Assembly: GCA_022845955.1 (NCBI GenBank)
Contig: AP025576.1
Span: forward strand, 3,100,001 to 3,164,000
Direction: 5' to 3'
Length of the DNA: 64,000 nt
Source of the DNA: Lachnospiraceae bacterium
GTDB lineage: Bacteria > Bacillota > Clostridia > Lachnospirales > Lachnospiraceae
Shown here: piece by piece, positions 1 through 9,833 of the stretch
Layout of the letters: every line of letters starts with the position of its first letter
Numbering within the stretch: the stretch's first letter is position 1
Program-made: the position numbers and the translations under genes
The notes under the pieces: generated by a model
Told to the model about the DNA's origin: nothing
Database searches by the model: none
Seen by the model: the letters and a program-made list of their open reading frames with translations, nothing else

Positions 1-1
1 T

Positions 2-136
2 GCCCTTCTGGAAAAGCTGCGCAAAACGGCGGCTTTGCTGCCGGGACGGCTGAGAAAAAAGAAAGAGGACATCGGGTGGCTGGGACGGCAGGTTCGGAAA
101 CTGGATGAAAAGCTGCTCCGTGATAACGGGATGTAG
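2..136 (+). CDS. C-terminal fragment of an unidentified CDS
   Basis: An open frame enters from the left edge and ends at TAG 134-136. The 44 visible residues are rich in Lys, Arg and Leu and look helical, ending KLLRDNGM. Codon use resembles the genes that follow. The fragment is too short to assign a family. It lies 99 bases upstream of tgt on the same strand. Confidence 0.45.
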   Translation, partial: ALLEKLRKTAALLPGRLRKKKEDIGWLGRQVRKLDEKLLRDNGM

Positions 137-235
137 CTGAGAAAACAACGGATGCCTCCTTCACGGGGCGTGTTTATGTTCACGACGGCCTTATGCTTTG
201 TATACCGGCCGCAGATTTATAAAAGGAGAATATCA

Positions 236-1369
236 ATGTATCGTTTGCTGAAACAGGAAGGAAGAGCCAAAAGAGGGGAACTGGTAACCGTTCACGGGAC
301 GGTTCAGACCCCTGTATTTATGAATGTGGGAACCGTTGCTGCTATCAAGGGAGCGGTTTCTACCGGGGATTTGGAACAAATCAAGACCCAGGTACAGCTG
401 TCCAATACCTATCATCTTCATGTCAGACCGGGGGATAAAATAGTAAAACAGCTGGGGGGACTTCATAAATTTATGTCCTGGGACAAGCCTATCCTGACGG
501 ATTCCGGTGGATTCCAGGTGTTTTCCCTGTCCACCCTCCGCAAAATTAAGGAAGAAGGCGTTTATTTTAATTCCCATATAGATGGAAGGAAGATATTTAT
601 GGGGCCGGAAGAAAGCATGCAGATCCAGTCCAATCTGGCATCCACTATCGCCATGGCTTTTGATGAATGCGCGCCGGCCAAAGCGGAGAGGGGTTACGTG
701 GAAAATTCGGTGGCCCGCACTACCCGGTGGCTGGAACGCTGCAAAACGGAAATGAGCCGTCTGAACGGGCTGGCGGACACGATTAATAAGAAGCAGCTGC
801 TGTTCGGGATCAACCAGGGGGCTATATATGCGGATATCCGGATAGAACATGCCAAACGAATCCGGGAACTGGATCTGGACGGCTATGCCGTAGGAGGGCT
901 GGCTGTTGGAGAGACCCATGAAGAAATGTACCACATCCTGGATGAAACCGTGCCCTATCTGCCTGCAGATAAGCCCACCTATCTGATGGGGGTGGGAACA
1001 CCCGCCAATATCCTGGAGGGCGTGGAACGGGGGATTGACTTCTTCGATTGTGTATACCCTTCCCGAAACGGCCGCCATGGGCATTTATACACCAATCAGG
1101 GTAAGATAAACCTTTTCAATGCCAAATTTGAACTGGACGACAGGCCGATAGAGGAAGGGTGCGGATGTCCTGCCTGCAGCAGGTATTCCAGAGCCTATAT
1201 CCGCCATCTGCTGAAGGCTAAAGAAATGCTGGGGATGCGCCTCTGCGTTCTCCATAACCTGTATTTTTACAATACCATGATGGAAGAAATCCGGGATTCC
1301 CTTGACCGGGGGGAGTTTTCCTCCTACAAAAAAGCGAAGCTGGAAGGTATGAGCCGGCCGGCAGAGTGA
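236..1369 (+). CDS. tgt: queuine tRNA-ribosyltransferase (tRNA-guanine transglycosylase)
   Basis: Swaps guanine for the queuosine precursor preQ1 at the wobble position of GUN-anticodon tRNAs. The 377-residue product has the full bacterial TGT layout: DSGGFQVF with Asp89 as general acid/base, FDCVYPSRNGRHG with the nucleophile Asp271, and the zinc site Cys309-x-Cys311-x2-Cys314 with His340. Start ATG 236 is chosen because AAAAGGAGAA (221-230) sits just before it; the open frame reaches back to 152 but has no ribosome site there. yajC follows, as in many Clostridia. A hairpin with a T run lies at 1411-1442. Confidence 0.97.
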   Translation: MYRLLKQEGRAKRGELVTVHGTVQTPVFMNVGTVAAIKGAVSTGDLEQIKTQVQLSNTYHLHVRPGDKIVKQLGGLHKFMSWDKPILTDSGGFQVFSLSTLRKIKEEGVYFNSHIDGRKIFMGPEESMQIQSNLASTIAMAFDECAPAKAERGYVENSVARTTRWLERCKTEMSRLNGLADTINKKQLLFGINQGAIYADIRIEHAKRIRELDLDGYAVGGLAVGETHEEMYHILDETVPYLPADKPTYLMGVGTPANILEGVERGIDFFDCVYPSRNGRHGHLYTNQGKINLFNAKFELDDRPIEEGCGCPACSRYSRAYIRHLLKAKEMLGMRLCVLHNLYFYNTMMEEIRDSLDRGEFSSYKKAKLEGMSRPAE

Positions 1370-1410
1370 TTCTGGACTGTTACCGTAATATTCTAAAATT
1401 TTTTTAAACT

Positions 1411-1442
1411 GGATAAAAGGGCTTGCCCCTTGTCCATTTTTT
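1411..1442 (+). terminator. probable terminator after tgt
   Basis: GGATAA (1411-1416) pairs with TTGTCC (1430-1435) with one G-U pair, extended by GGG/CCC across a small bulge, and is followed by ATTTTTTG. It separates tgt from yajC. Confidence 0.55.
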
Positions 1443-1451
1443 GTGTATGAT
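1423..1451 (+). promoter_or_regulatory. candidate sigma-A promoter for yajC
   Basis: TTGCCC (1423-1428), a 17-base spacer and TATGAT (1446-1451). The -35 box overlaps the tgt terminator hairpin, which lowers confidence. It would give a leader of about 80 bases before yajC. Confidence 0.35.
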
Positions 1452-1536
1452 GTCTTTTAGAAATGTATGCGGTTATGTAGTATACAGTTAAATTTACAGG
1501 GCGTATCCAGCCTGACGTAGGAGGAATTAAGAAGAA

Positions 1537-1857
1537 ATGGGAATTTTAGCGAGTGAAGCTGCAACAGCAGGAACAGGAAGCATGATTGGCGTTATCTTGA
1601 TGTACGTTGTTATTTTTGGTGTATTCTTTTATTTTGTAATGTACCGCCCTCAGAAGAAAGAACAGAAAAAGATGAATACCATGCTTTCTTCCCTTGAAAT
1701 CGGGGACAGTATTCTGACCAGCAGCGGGTTCTACGGAGTCGTTATCGATATAACAGATGATACCGTTATAGTGGAATTCGGAAACAACAAGAACTGCCGT
1801 ATCCCTATGCAGAAATCATCAATTTCTCAGGTTGAGAAGGCAAATGCGGACGAATAA
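1537..1857 (+). CDS. yajC: preprotein translocase subunit YajC
   Basis: Small accessory subunit of the SecYEG-SecDF membrane protein export complex. The 106-residue protein has a short N-terminus, one transmembrane helix at about residues 17-35, then the family motif YRPQKKEQKK and a small soluble domain containing the LEIGDSILTSSGFYGVV segment. GGAGGAAT upstream supports ATG 1537. tgt-yajC adjacency is a classic arrangement; secD/secF are not found downstream here, since a leucine biosynthesis gene follows after 364 bases. Confidence 0.95.
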   Translation: MGILASEAATAGTGSMIGVILMYVVIFGVFFYFVMYRPQKKEQKKMNTMLSSLEIGDSILTSSGFYGVVIDITDDTVIVEFGNNKNCRIPMQKSSISQVEKANADE

Positions 1858-2221
1858 CCATATATTCCTCTGCTGAGAAGGAGAAGCGGCCTTTGGCAGC
1901 AGATGGCGGGACAGGTTTGTTATGCCGGCAGCTCTCAGGTCTAAGGCGGAAATGCTTTGTCCCAGGACAGGCTTTTCCGTTTTTTGCAATCCGGATGGAT
2001 TGGGAGAGGATAGGGCAGGGGATATACATTGTGGCTATGAAAGAAAGCATTTCTATTCCTGCAGGTTATTACAGCTATATCGAAAGGGTATGGCTGTTTT
2101 TTAATGCCCCCGGTTCTTTTTGTTGAAATTCTGCATATTTTGGTCTATGATTATAAAAAGACTGAAAGCGCAGGCGTAAGAACGTGCTGAACGCGCCAGG
2201 AAGAAGGGATGGAGTAACGTT
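1858..2221 (+). other. yajC-leuB intergenic region
   Basis: 364 bases with no convincing gene. Short open frames here lack ribosome sites and family similarity. The only clear signal is the promoter at 2123-2151. I looked for a T-box leader, which is common before branched-chain amino acid genes, and did not find its conserved AGGGUGGNACCGCG core. Confidence 0.6.
2123..2151 (+). promoter_or_regulatory. sigma-A promoter for leuB-ilvD-ilvB
   Basis: TTGAAA (2123-2128), an exact 17-base spacer and TATGAT (2146-2151). Transcription would start near 2158, giving a short leader of about 65 bases before leuB. Confidence 0.6.
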
Positions 2222-3319
2222 ATGGAATTACATATCGGATGTATACCGGGCGATGGAATCGGACCGGAAATTGTGAAGGAAGCGAAAAAGGTGCTGGACA
2301 AGGTGGCGGTAAGGTTCGGCCACACGATACAATATACGGAAATTCTTCTGGGGGGAGCCTCCATTGACGTACACGGCGTGCCCCTGACTATGGAGGCGGT
2401 TGATGCGGCGAAAAAGAGTGATGCTGTGCTGATGGGTTCCATCGGCGGGGATGCCAATACCTCGCCCTGGTATAAGCTGCCGCCCCAGAAGCGCCCGGAG
2501 GCGGGGCTTCTTGCCATAAGGAAGGAACTCGGGCTGTTTGCCAATCTGCGTCCGGCCGTTTTGTATGAAGAACTGGCAGAGGCCTGTCCTCTGAAAGAAG
2601 AAATCAGCAGGGCCGGATTTGATATGATGATCATGAGAGAACTGACCGGGGGCCTGTATTTCGGGGAAAGAAGGACTACGGTGGAAAACGGCGTGCGCAC
2701 GGCGGTGGATACCCTTACCTATAATGAAAAAGAAATACGCCGTATTGCCGTAAAAGCCTTTGATATAGCTATGAAACGCAGAAAGAAAGTAACCAGCGTC
2801 GATAAGGCCAATGTCCTGGATTCTTCCAGACTTTGGCGGGATGTGGTCAATGAAGTGGCAAAGGATTACCCGCAGGTGGCGCTTTCCCATATGCTGGTGG
2901 ATAACTGTGCCATGCAGCTGGTTAAGGATCCGGCCCAGTTTGATGTGATACTGACGGAAAACATGTTCGGTGATATCCTTTCCGATGAAGCGAGTATGGT
3001 GACGGGGTCCATCGGTATGCTGGCGAGCGCCAGCCTGAACGATACCAGCTTCGGCCTGTATGAGCCAAGCCATGGAAGCGCACCGGATATCGCCGGAATG
3101 GACATTGCCAATCCTATTGCCACTGTTCTGAGCGCGTCCATGATGCTTCGGTACAGCTTTAATCTGACGAGCGAAGCGGATGCGGTGGACAAGGCGGTGA
3201 AGCAGGTGCTGAAAAGCGGATACCGCACGTCGGATATTATGTCCGCGGACTGTAAAAAGGCAGGCTGCAGGCAGGTGACCTGTTCCGAAATGGGTACACT
3301 GCTTGCGGACAGAATATAA
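2222..3319 (+). CDS. leuB: 3-isopropylmalate dehydrogenase
   Basis: Oxidises and decarboxylates 3-isopropylmalate to 2-oxoisocaproate with NAD, the third step of leucine synthesis. The 365-residue protein begins with the IPGDGIGPE nucleotide/substrate segment, carries [11 protein letters not shown], the catalytic Lys-Asp region [10 protein letters not shown], the metal-binding stretch [13 protein letters not shown] and the NAD motif [12 protein letters not shown]. Length is normal. leuA, leuC and leuD are not in the window, so the leucine pathway is split. ilvD starts 28 bases downstream, implying one operon. Confidence 0.97.
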   Translation: MELHIGCIPGDGIGPEIVKEAKKVLDKVAVRFGHTIQYTEILLGGASIDVHGVPLTMEAVDAAKKSDAVLMGSIGGDANTSPWYKLPPQKRPEAGLLAIRKELGLFANLRPAVLYEELAEACPLKEEISRAGFDMMIMRELTGGLYFGERRTTVENGVRTAVDTLTYNEKEIRRIAVKAFDIAMKRRKKVTSVDKANVLDSSRLWRDVVNEVAKDYPQVALSHMLVDNCAMQLVKDPAQFDVILTENMFGDILSDEASMVTGSIGMLASASLNDTSFGLYEPSHGSAPDIAGMDIANPIATVLSASMMLRYSFNLTSEADAVDKAVKQVLKSGYRTSDIMSADCKKAGCRQVTCSEMGTLLADRI

Positions 3320-3347
3320 GGAATTCCTGAAAGGAGAAGAGGACCCT

Positions 3348-5012
3348 ATGAGAAGTGATTCAGTCAAGGCGGGAGTGCAGCAGGCACCCCACAGAAGTTT
3401 ATTCAACGCGCTGGGTATTACGGAGGAGGAGAGACAGCGTCCCCTTATCGGAATTGTCAGCTCTTATAATGAAATTGTTCCCGGACATATGAATCTGGAT
3501 AAGATTGTGGAAGCCGTTAAAATGGGTGTGGCCATGGCGGGCGGGACTCCTGTTGTGTTCCCGGCCATCGCTGTATGCGACGGTATTTCCATGGGACATA
3601 TCGGGATGAAATATTCCCTGGTTACCAGGGATCTGATTTGTGACAGTACGGAATGTATGGCTATGGCCCACGGTTTCGACGGACTGGTTATGATTCCCAA
3701 CTGTGATAAAAATGTTCCCGGCCTTCTGATGGCGGCGGCAAGAATCAATATCCCCGCTATCTTTGTTTCCGGAGGCCCGATGCTGGCAGGACACGTATGC
3801 GGCCATAAAACCAGCCTTTCGTCCATGTTTGAAGCGGTCGGCAGTGTGGCGGCAGGTACCATGTCCATGGAGGAACTTCAGGAATTTGAAGAGAAAGCCT
3901 GTCCTACCTGCGGCTCCTGCTCCGGCATGTATACCGCAAACTCCATGAACTGTCTGACAGAAGCTCTTGGTATGGGACTTAAAGGGAATGGCACCATTCC
4001 TGCGGTTTATTCCGAGAGAATACGTCTGGCAAAGCATGCCGGCATGCAGATCATGCAGCTGGTGGAAAAGGACATCAGGCCCAAGGATATCATGACGGAA
4101 AAGGCGTTTATGAATGCTTTGACCATGGATATGGCTCTTGGCTGCTCCACCAATTCCATGCTTCACCTTCCTGCCATTGCACATGAAGCAGGGGTAGAGC
4201 TTAATATGGAAATTGCCAATGAACTTTCTTCCAGGACGCCGAACCTGTGCCATCTGGCTCCGGCAGGCCCTACTTATATGGAGGATCTGAATGAAGCGGG
4301 CGGCGTTTACGCGGTCATGAATGAATTAAATAAAAAGAACCTGTTATATACGGATTTAATTACTGTGACAGGAAAAACCGTAGCAGAAAACATTGCGGGC
4401 TGTATGAATAAGAACCCGGAGGTAATCCGCCCGATAGAGAATCCTTATTCCCAGACCGGCGGTATAGCCGTACTGAAGGGAAATCTGGCTCCGGAAACTG
4501 CTGTGGTTAAGCGTTCGGCGGTTGCGCCTGAAATGATGGTCCATGAAGGGCCTGCCAGGGTATTTGACTGTGAAGAGGATGCCATTGCCGCTATCAAGGA
4601 TGGAAAGATCGTCCCCGGAGATGTGGTGGTAATCCGCTATGAAGGCCCCAAGGGAGGCCCGGGTATGCGGGAGATGCTTAATCCTACCTCGGCGATAGCC
4701 GGAATGGGAATGGGATCCACAGTGGCCCTTATTACCGACGGACGTTTCAGCGGTGCTTCCCGCGGGGCCTCTATAGGTCATGTTTGTCCGGAAGCCGCTG
4801 TGGGCGGACCTATTGCACTGGTTGAGGAAGGGGATATCATCAGCATTAATATTCCCGAAAACCGTTTGGATGTGAAGGTTTCCCGGGAGGAAATGGATAA
4901 AAGGCGTGCGAAATGGCAGCCCAGGCAGCCTCAGGTAACTACCGGGTATCTGGCAAGATACCAGAAGATGGTTACAAGTGCCAACCGGGGAGCTATCCTG
5001 GAAATCAAATAA
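3348..5012 (+). CDS. ilvD: dihydroxy-acid dehydratase
   Basis: Iron-sulfur dehydratase acting on 2,3-dihydroxy-isovalerate and the isoleucine analogue to give the 2-oxo acids for Val, Ile and Leu. The 554-residue product shows the IlvD/Edd cysteine motifs AVCDGI (Cys77), [10 protein letters not shown] (Cys119) and [16 protein letters not shown] (185-200), and the C-terminal GRFSGASRG segment. ATG 3348 follows AAGGAGA (3331-3337); the open frame reaches back into leuB but without a ribosome site. ilvB follows after 42 bases. Confidence 0.97.
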   Translation: MRSDSVKAGVQQAPHRSLFNALGITEEERQRPLIGIVSSYNEIVPGHMNLDKIVEAVKMGVAMAGGTPVVFPAIAVCDGISMGHIGMKYSLVTRDLICDSTECMAMAHGFDGLVMIPNCDKNVPGLLMAAARINIPAIFVSGGPMLAGHVCGHKTSLSSMFEAVGSVAAGTMSMEELQEFEEKACPTCGSCSGMYTANSMNCLTEALGMGLKGNGTIPAVYSERIRLAKHAGMQIMQLVEKDIRPKDIMTEKAFMNALTMDMALGCSTNSMLHLPAIAHEAGVELNMEIANELSSRTPNLCHLAPAGPTYMEDLNEAGGVYAVMNELNKKNLLYTDLITVTGKTVAENIAGCMNKNPEVIRPIENPYSQTGGIAVLKGNLAPETAVVKRSAVAPEMMVHEGPARVFDCEEDAIAAIKDGKIVPGDVVVIRYEGPKGGPGMREMLNPTSAIAGMGMGSTVALITDGRFSGASRGASIGHVCPEAAVGGPIALVEEGDIISINIPENRLDVKVSREEMDKRRAKWQPRQPQVTTGYLARYQKMVTSANRGAILEIK

Positions 5013-5054
5013 ATAAGAAGCACAGGCCGCGGAAGCGGCGGAACGGAGGAATGC

Positions 5055-6743
5055 ATGCAGCTGACTGGAGCGGAAATCATTGTCGAATGTCTGAAAGAAC
5101 AGGGTGTGGATACGGTATTCGGTTACCCCGGAGGAACGATTCTCAACGTCTATGACGCCCTGTATAAACATCAGAAAGAAATCTTTCATGTGCTGACCTC
5201 TCATGAACAGGGAGCGGCCCATGCTGCGGACGGCTATGCGAGAGCTACGGGAAAGGTGGGCGTTTGTCTGGCTACCAGCGGCCCCGGTGCCACCAATCTG
5301 GTCACAGGGATTGCCACTGCTTATATGGATTCCATTCCCATGGTGGCGATTACGGCCAACGTAACGCTTCCTATGCTTGGGAAAGACTCTTTCCAGGAGG
5401 TGGATATTGCAGGTGTCACCATGCCGATTACCAAACACGGCTATATTGTAAAGGATATCAGTATCCTGGCAGATACCCTGCGCAAGGCGTTCCGTATTGC
5501 GGCATCCGGCCGTCCCGGTCCGGTGCTGGTGGACGTTACCAAGGATGTCACCGCCGCTTTGTATGAATATACCCCCAGAAAGCCGGAGAAACCGGAGTTG
5601 GTAAATAAATATACCGAAGAGGATGTGGAAAATGCGCTGAAGCTGCTCACCAGAGCGAAAAAACCTTATATCCTTGTGGGCGGAGGCTCCGTTTTATCCG
5701 GGGCAGCCGATCAGGTCAGGGAATTTGCCGCTAAGATGGACGCACCTGTCTGTGATACCCTGATGGGAAAGGGCGCTTTTGACGGGCATAATCCGCTGTA
5801 TACCGGCATGATAGGCATGCATGGAACCAAGACGTCCAATCTGGGCGTCAGCGAATGTGATCTTCTTATCGCTCTGGGAGCCCGTTTCTCCGACCGCGTG
5901 GTGGGTAATGTCAATAAGTTTGCCTCCCATGCCAGGATCCTGCATATTGATATCGATGCGGCGGAAATCAACAAAAATGTGCATGCGGATGCATCGCTTG
6001 TCGGGGATCTTAAAGGTATCCTGGATACGGTAAACAGCCGCCTTCCCCAGCTTTCCCATGAGGAATGGACCTCCCATATAAAAGGATATATGGATAAATA
6101 TCCGTTGAAATATGATAAAAGTGCACTCAGCTGCCCTTATGTAATGGAAGAGCTGGATCGGATAACAGGCGGAAATGCGGTAATCACTACGGATGTGGGG
6201 CAGCATCAGATGTGGGCGTCACAGTATTACCGCTATTCAAAACCCCGTACTTTTATTTCATCAGGCGGCCTGGGTACCATGGGGTATGGGCTGGGAGCCT
6301 GTATCGGTGCCAAGATGGGAAGGCCGGATAAAATCTGTGTGAACGTAGCGGGCGACGGCTGTTTCCGAATGAATATGAACGAACTTGCCACGGCAAGCAG
6401 ATACAATATCCCTGTAATCCAGGTGGTGATCAACAACCATGTACTGGGGATGGTGCGGCAATGGCAGACCCTTTTCTATGACCACAGATATTCCCAGACC
6501 ATCCTCGCGGATAAGGTGGATTTCTGTAAGGTTGCGGAGGGCCTTGGCTGTATGGCAATCCGGGTGACACAGAAGGAGGAAGTAGCTCCCGCTATTGAGA
6601 AGGCAATCGCCGCAGACGGACCGGTTCTTATCGAGTGCGTAATACCGGAGGATGATAAGGTATTTCCTATGGTTTCTCCCGGCGAAGCCATCAGTAAGGT
6701 TTTTGACGGGGATGATCTGGCTTCCGGAAATGCGGTACAGTAG
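5055..6743 (+). CDS. ilvB: acetolactate synthase, large (catalytic) subunit
   Basis: Thiamine diphosphate enzyme condensing pyruvate to acetolactate, or with 2-oxobutyrate to acetohydroxybutyrate. The 562-residue protein has the catalytic Glu51 in TSHEQGAAH, the central FAD-binding type domain, and the C-terminal GDG...NN cofactor motif from about residue 432. CGGAGGA lies four bases before ATG 5055. No ilvN regulatory subunit follows; it may be encoded elsewhere, or this copy may act without one. The PGEAISKVFDGDD tail has the normal family length. Confidence 0.96.
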   Translation: MQLTGAEIIVECLKEQGVDTVFGYPGGTILNVYDALYKHQKEIFHVLTSHEQGAAHAADGYARATGKVGVCLATSGPGATNLVTGIATAYMDSIPMVAITANVTLPMLGKDSFQEVDIAGVTMPITKHGYIVKDISILADTLRKAFRIAASGRPGPVLVDVTKDVTAALYEYTPRKPEKPELVNKYTEEDVENALKLLTRAKKPYILVGGGSVLSGAADQVREFAAKMDAPVCDTLMGKGAFDGHNPLYTGMIGMHGTKTSNLGVSECDLLIALGARFSDRVVGNVNKFASHARILHIDIDAAEINKNVHADASLVGDLKGILDTVNSRLPQLSHEEWTSHIKGYMDKYPLKYDKSALSCPYVMEELDRITGGNAVITTDVGQHQMWASQYYRYSKPRTFISSGGLGTMGYGLGACIGAKMGRPDKICVNVAGDGCFRMNMNELATASRYNIPVIQVVINNHVLGMVRQWQTLFYDHRYSQTILADKVDFCKVAEGLGCMAIRVTQKEEVAPAIEKAIAADGPVLIECVIPEDDKVFPMVSPGEAISKVFDGDDLASGNAVQ

Positions 6744-6782
6744 CGCCGGAAGAAAGCCGAAGCCTTTAGGGAAGAAACAGCC

Positions 6783-6813
6783 ATGCCGGGCACAGTATTG
6801 CTGAGCCCGGCAT
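6783..6813 (+). terminator. hairpin after ilvB
   Basis: ATGCCGGGC (6783-6791) pairs perfectly with GCCCGGCAT (6805-6813). No T run follows, so it may be an RNA-stabilising stem rather than a full terminator of the ilv operon. Confidence 0.4.
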
Positions 6814-6911
6814 ACTTATACATAAGGTACCCTTACCGGTATTGTTTTCCCGAATGGTAAAATTCACGGTCTTTTTTGCAGAAAATACGCATAAATTGTT
6901 TAACGTAGTAG

Positions 6912-6940
6912 TTGACTAAAGTGATGGTACTATGTAAAAT
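6912..6940 (+). promoter_or_regulatory. sigma-A promoter for serC-serA
   Basis: TTGACT (6912-6917), exactly 17 bases, TAAAAT (6935-6940). Transcription would start near 6947, so the whole 53-bp repeat array lies in a 5' leader of about 320 bases before serC. Confidence 0.6.
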
Positions 6941-7000
6941 AGACGGTATCGGGCCGCAGGAATACAGCCGGCGGCTGGAGATTGAATATGGGGAGGAGAA

Positions 7001-7265
7001 TTCCTCTGCTCACCAGAGGGTTCGCATTTTGCTCCGCAAAACAAGGAGGAAAATTCCTCTGCTCACCAGAGGGTTCGCATTTTGCTCCGCAAAACAAGGA
7101 GGAAAATTCCTCTGCTCACCAGAGGGTTCGCATTTTGCTCCGCAAAACAAGGAGGAAAATTCCTCTGCTCACCAGAGGGTTCGCATTTTGCTCCGCAAAA
7201 CAAGGAGGAAAATTCCTCTGCTCACCAGAGGGTTCGCATTTTGCTCCGCAAAACAAGGAGGAATA
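7001..7265 (+). repeat. five-copy 53-bp tandem repeat in the serC leader
   Basis: Units begin at 7001, 7054, 7107, 7160 and 7213. The first four are identical; the last is identical through AAGGAGGAA and then runs into the serC start. Each unit contains a stem CCTCTG/CAGAGG with loop CTCAC, a second stem TTTTGC/GCAAAA with loop TCC, and a strong ribosome site AAGGAGGAA. The unit starts with TTCCTC, the exact complement of GAGGAA within that site, so each ribosome site can pair with its own or another unit's 5' end. The serC ribosome site is the one in the fifth unit. Fifty-three is not a multiple of three, so reading frames through the array are not a protein. Confidence 0.95.
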
Positions 7266-7269
7266 AGAA

Positions 7270-8352
7270 GTGGGAAGAGTTTACAATTTTTCAGCGGGAC
7301 CGGCAGTCCTGCCTGAGGAAGTATTGAAAGAAGCTGCAGAAGAAATGATGGATTACAGAGGGTGCGGCATGTCCGTTATGGAGATGAGCCACCGTTCCAA
7401 AACCTATCAGACGATCATTGATGAAGCGGAAGCGGATTTGAGGGAGCTGATCGGTATTCCTGATAATTATAAGGTACTTTTCCTGCAGGGCGGAGCGAGT
7501 CAGCAGTTCGCCATGATTCCTATGAATCTTATGAAAAATAAGGTGGCGGATTACATTGTTACCGGTCAGTGGGCGAAGAAAGCATGGCAGGAAGCTTCCA
7601 AATACGGTAAAGCTAATAAAATTGCCTCTTCCGAAGACAAAACCTTCTCATACATACCGGATTGTTCCGATCTCCCTGTTTCAGAGGATGCGGATTACGT
7701 ATATATTTGTGAAAACAACACCATCTACGGAACCAAATTCAAAACACTGCCTGATACCAAGGGAAAGACACTGGTGGCGGATGTGTCCTCCTGCTTCCTT
7801 TCCGAACCGGTGGATATCACCAAATACGGAGTCATGTACGGCGGTGTGCAGAAAAATATCGGTCCTGCCGGTGTTGTGATCGACATCATCCGGGAAGACC
7901 TGATTACGGAAGATGTGCTTCCGGGGACCCCTACCATGCTCCAGTACAAAACCCATTCGGATGCGGGTTCTCTGTATAATACGCCTCCCGCTTACGGGAT
8001 TTATATCTGCGGCAAGGTGTTCAAGTGGCTGAAGAAAATGGGCGGTCTGGCAGCTGTAAAAGAGTTAAATGAGAAAAAAGCGGCTATCTTGTATGATTAT
8101 CTGGATGAAAGCAGGCTTTTCAAGGGTACCGTGCGCAGGGAAGACCGCTCCCTTATGAACGTTCCCTTTATCACCGGCAGCGAGGAGCTGGATGCCAAAT
8201 TCGTAAAAGAGGCGAAGGAAGCCGGCCTGGAAAGCCTGAAGGGCCATCGAAGCGTTGGCGGTATGCGTGCCAGCATATATAATGCGATGCCTGTTGCCGG
8301 CGTGGAGAAGCTGGTGGAATTCATGAAAAAATTTGAAGCCGAAAACGTCTGA
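7270..8352 (+). CDS. serC: phosphoserine aminotransferase
   Basis: PLP enzyme converting 3-phosphohydroxypyruvate and glutamate to phosphoserine. The 360-residue protein starts VYNFSAGPAVLP, has the phosphate-binding GGASQQF at 74-80, the PLP lysine Lys195 in YGGVQKN, and the C-terminal GHRSVGGMRASIYNAMP segment that is diagnostic of SerC. The start is GTG 7270, six bases after AAGGAGGAA (7255-7263), which is the last unit of the tandem repeat; translation control through that array is likely. serA follows after 99 bases. Confidence 0.97.
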   Translation: MGRVYNFSAGPAVLPEEVLKEAAEEMMDYRGCGMSVMEMSHRSKTYQTIIDEAEADLRELIGIPDNYKVLFLQGGASQQFAMIPMNLMKNKVADYIVTGQWAKKAWQEASKYGKANKIASSEDKTFSYIPDCSDLPVSEDADYVYICENNTIYGTKFKTLPDTKGKTLVADVSSCFLSEPVDITKYGVMYGGVQKNIGPAGVVIDIIREDLITEDVLPGTPTMLQYKTHSDAGSLYNTPPAYGIYICGKVFKWLKKMGGLAAVKELNEKKAAILYDYLDESRLFKGTVRREDRSLMNVPFITGSEELDAKFVKEAKEAGLESLKGHRSVGGMRASIYNAMPVAGVEKLVEFMKKFEAENV

Positions 8353-8451
8353 TCAGGCGGCGGTTTCATTCCTATAGGCAGCGAACCGGACGGATGTGCG
8401 GACACATCTGTCTGGCTGACAGAATAACTGGAAAATAGAGGAGAGTCCCTT

Positions 8452-9615
8452 ATGTTTAAATATCTTTGTCTTAATCCCATTGCTAAAGTGGGGCTTGATG
8501 GGTTTACGGAAGAATATGTAAAGACAGAAAATGTGGAGGAAGCGGACGGCATTTTGGTAAGAAGCGCCTCCATGCATGATATGGATCTGCCGGAGAATCT
8601 CCTGGCCGTAGCCAGGGCAGGCGCCGGTGTGAACAATATTCCGCTGGAAAAATACGCGTCCAAGGGTATTGTTGTTTTCAATACGCCGGGAGCCAATGCC
8701 AATGGGGTGAAGGAAATCGTGATCGCGGCCATGCTGCTGGCTTCCCGTGATATCGTTAGCGGGATCAACTGGGTGGAGGCCAATAAGGATAACCCGGATA
8801 TCGCCAAAGAAGCGGAAAAAGTAAAAAAGAACTTTGCCGGAACGGAAGTACAGGATAAGAAGCTGGGAATTATCGGCCTGGGCGCCATAGGTGTGAAGGT
8901 TGCCAATGTGGCAAAGCATATGGGCATGGAGGTATATGGCTATGATCCTTATGTTTCCGTTGACGCAGCCTGGAATTTAAGCCGTGATGTAAAACATGTT
9001 ATCAATGTGGATGAGATTTATGAAAACTGCGATATCATTACCATCCATGTTCCGCTTCTGGATTCCACAAGGGAAATGATCAATAAAGAAGCTATCGCCA
9101 AAATGAAGAAGGGTGTGATTCTGCTGAATTTCGCCAGAGACCTTCTGGTGGATGAAGAAGCTGTCCTGGCCGGAATTGAAGAAGGAAAGGTGCGCAAGTA
9201 TGTGACGGATTTCCCCAATCCTACCACGGCAGGTAAACCGGGCTGTATCGTAATCCCCCATCTCGGAGCCTCCACAGAGGAATCGGAAGATAACTGCGCG
9301 GTAATGGCGGTCAGGGAACTGAAAAACTTCCTGGAAAACGGAAATATCAATAACAGCGTAAACTATCCCTCCTGTGATATGGGAATCTGTAACCAGGCCG
9401 GCAGAATTGCTATTTTCCATTTGAATGTGGCGAATATGATTACCAAATTTACCGCATTGTTCGGAGATAACGGCATTAATATTTCCGATATGACCAACAA
9501 GTCCAAAGGAGACGTTGCCTATACCATGCTGGATGTGGAGATGCAGCCAAGCGGGGAAATTATCAACACGCTCCGTTCCATACCGGGTGTTATCCGAGTG
9601 CGGGTTGTAAAATAG
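8452..9615 (+). CDS. serA: D-3-phosphoglycerate dehydrogenase (short form with ACT domain)
   Basis: First step of serine synthesis, NAD-linked oxidation of 3-phosphoglycerate. The 387-residue protein has the Rossmann motif GLGAIG (142-147), catalytic Arg229 in NFARDLLVDE, His270 in PHLGASTEES and a C-terminal ACT domain from about residue 318 that probably senses serine. It is the short form, without the intervening domain of long SerA proteins. AGAGGAGAG precedes ATG 8452. serC is directly upstream and DUF1015 directly downstream. Confidence 0.96.
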   Translation: MFKYLCLNPIAKVGLDGFTEEYVKTENVEEADGILVRSASMHDMDLPENLLAVARAGAGVNNIPLEKYASKGIVVFNTPGANANGVKEIVIAAMLLASRDIVSGINWVEANKDNPDIAKEAEKVKKNFAGTEVQDKKLGIIGLGAIGVKVANVAKHMGMEVYGYDPYVSVDAAWNLSRDVKHVINVDEIYENCDIITIHVPLLDSTREMINKEAIAKMKKGVILLNFARDLLVDEEAVLAGIEEGKVRKYVTDFPNPTTAGKPGCIVIPHLGASTEESEDNCAVMAVRELKNFLENGNINNSVNYPSCDMGICNQAGRIAIFHLNVANMITKFTALFGDNGINISDMTNKSKGDVAYTMLDVEMQPSGEIINTLRSIPGVIRVRVVK

Positions 9616-9677
9616 TATACATGTTATCCCTAAGTACAGGCGTGAACTGGATCTAAATTTTTCAGTTTCCATTTATA

Positions 9678-9718
9678 CGTCCGAAGCGGCCATTTTATGC
9701 CGCTTCGGGCGTTTTTTT
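9678..9718 (+). terminator. rho-independent terminator after serA
   Basis: A 13-bp stem with one mismatch pair (9678-9690 with 9699-9711), GC-rich, followed by seven T. Strong terminator ending the serC-serA transcript. Confidence 0.9.
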
Positions 9719-9833
9719 CGTTTACAGCCTCTTTGTGACCCCTTGTAACGGAAAAGAGAATAAGTTATACTTATTTATGAAAACCTGACATATGCATTGC
9801 CGGGTAAAATAACGAAATAACGGAGGTACGAGG

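Noticed and set aside
1858..2221. T-box leader for the leu/ilv operon
   Set aside because: The conserved T-box core and specifier-loop layout are absent.
2228..5438. Long minus-strand open frames opposite leuB, ilvD and ilvB
   Set aside because: Antisense shadows of strongly conserved genes; no ribosome sites or family similarity.
7001..7265. Possible CRISPR array
   Set aside because: Units are contiguous and identical, with no variable spacers and no cas genes.
6912..7327. Overlapping open frames coding for repeated peptides before serC
   Set aside because: They are created by the 53-bp array, which is open in all three + frames; there is no start with its own context and no protein-like composition.
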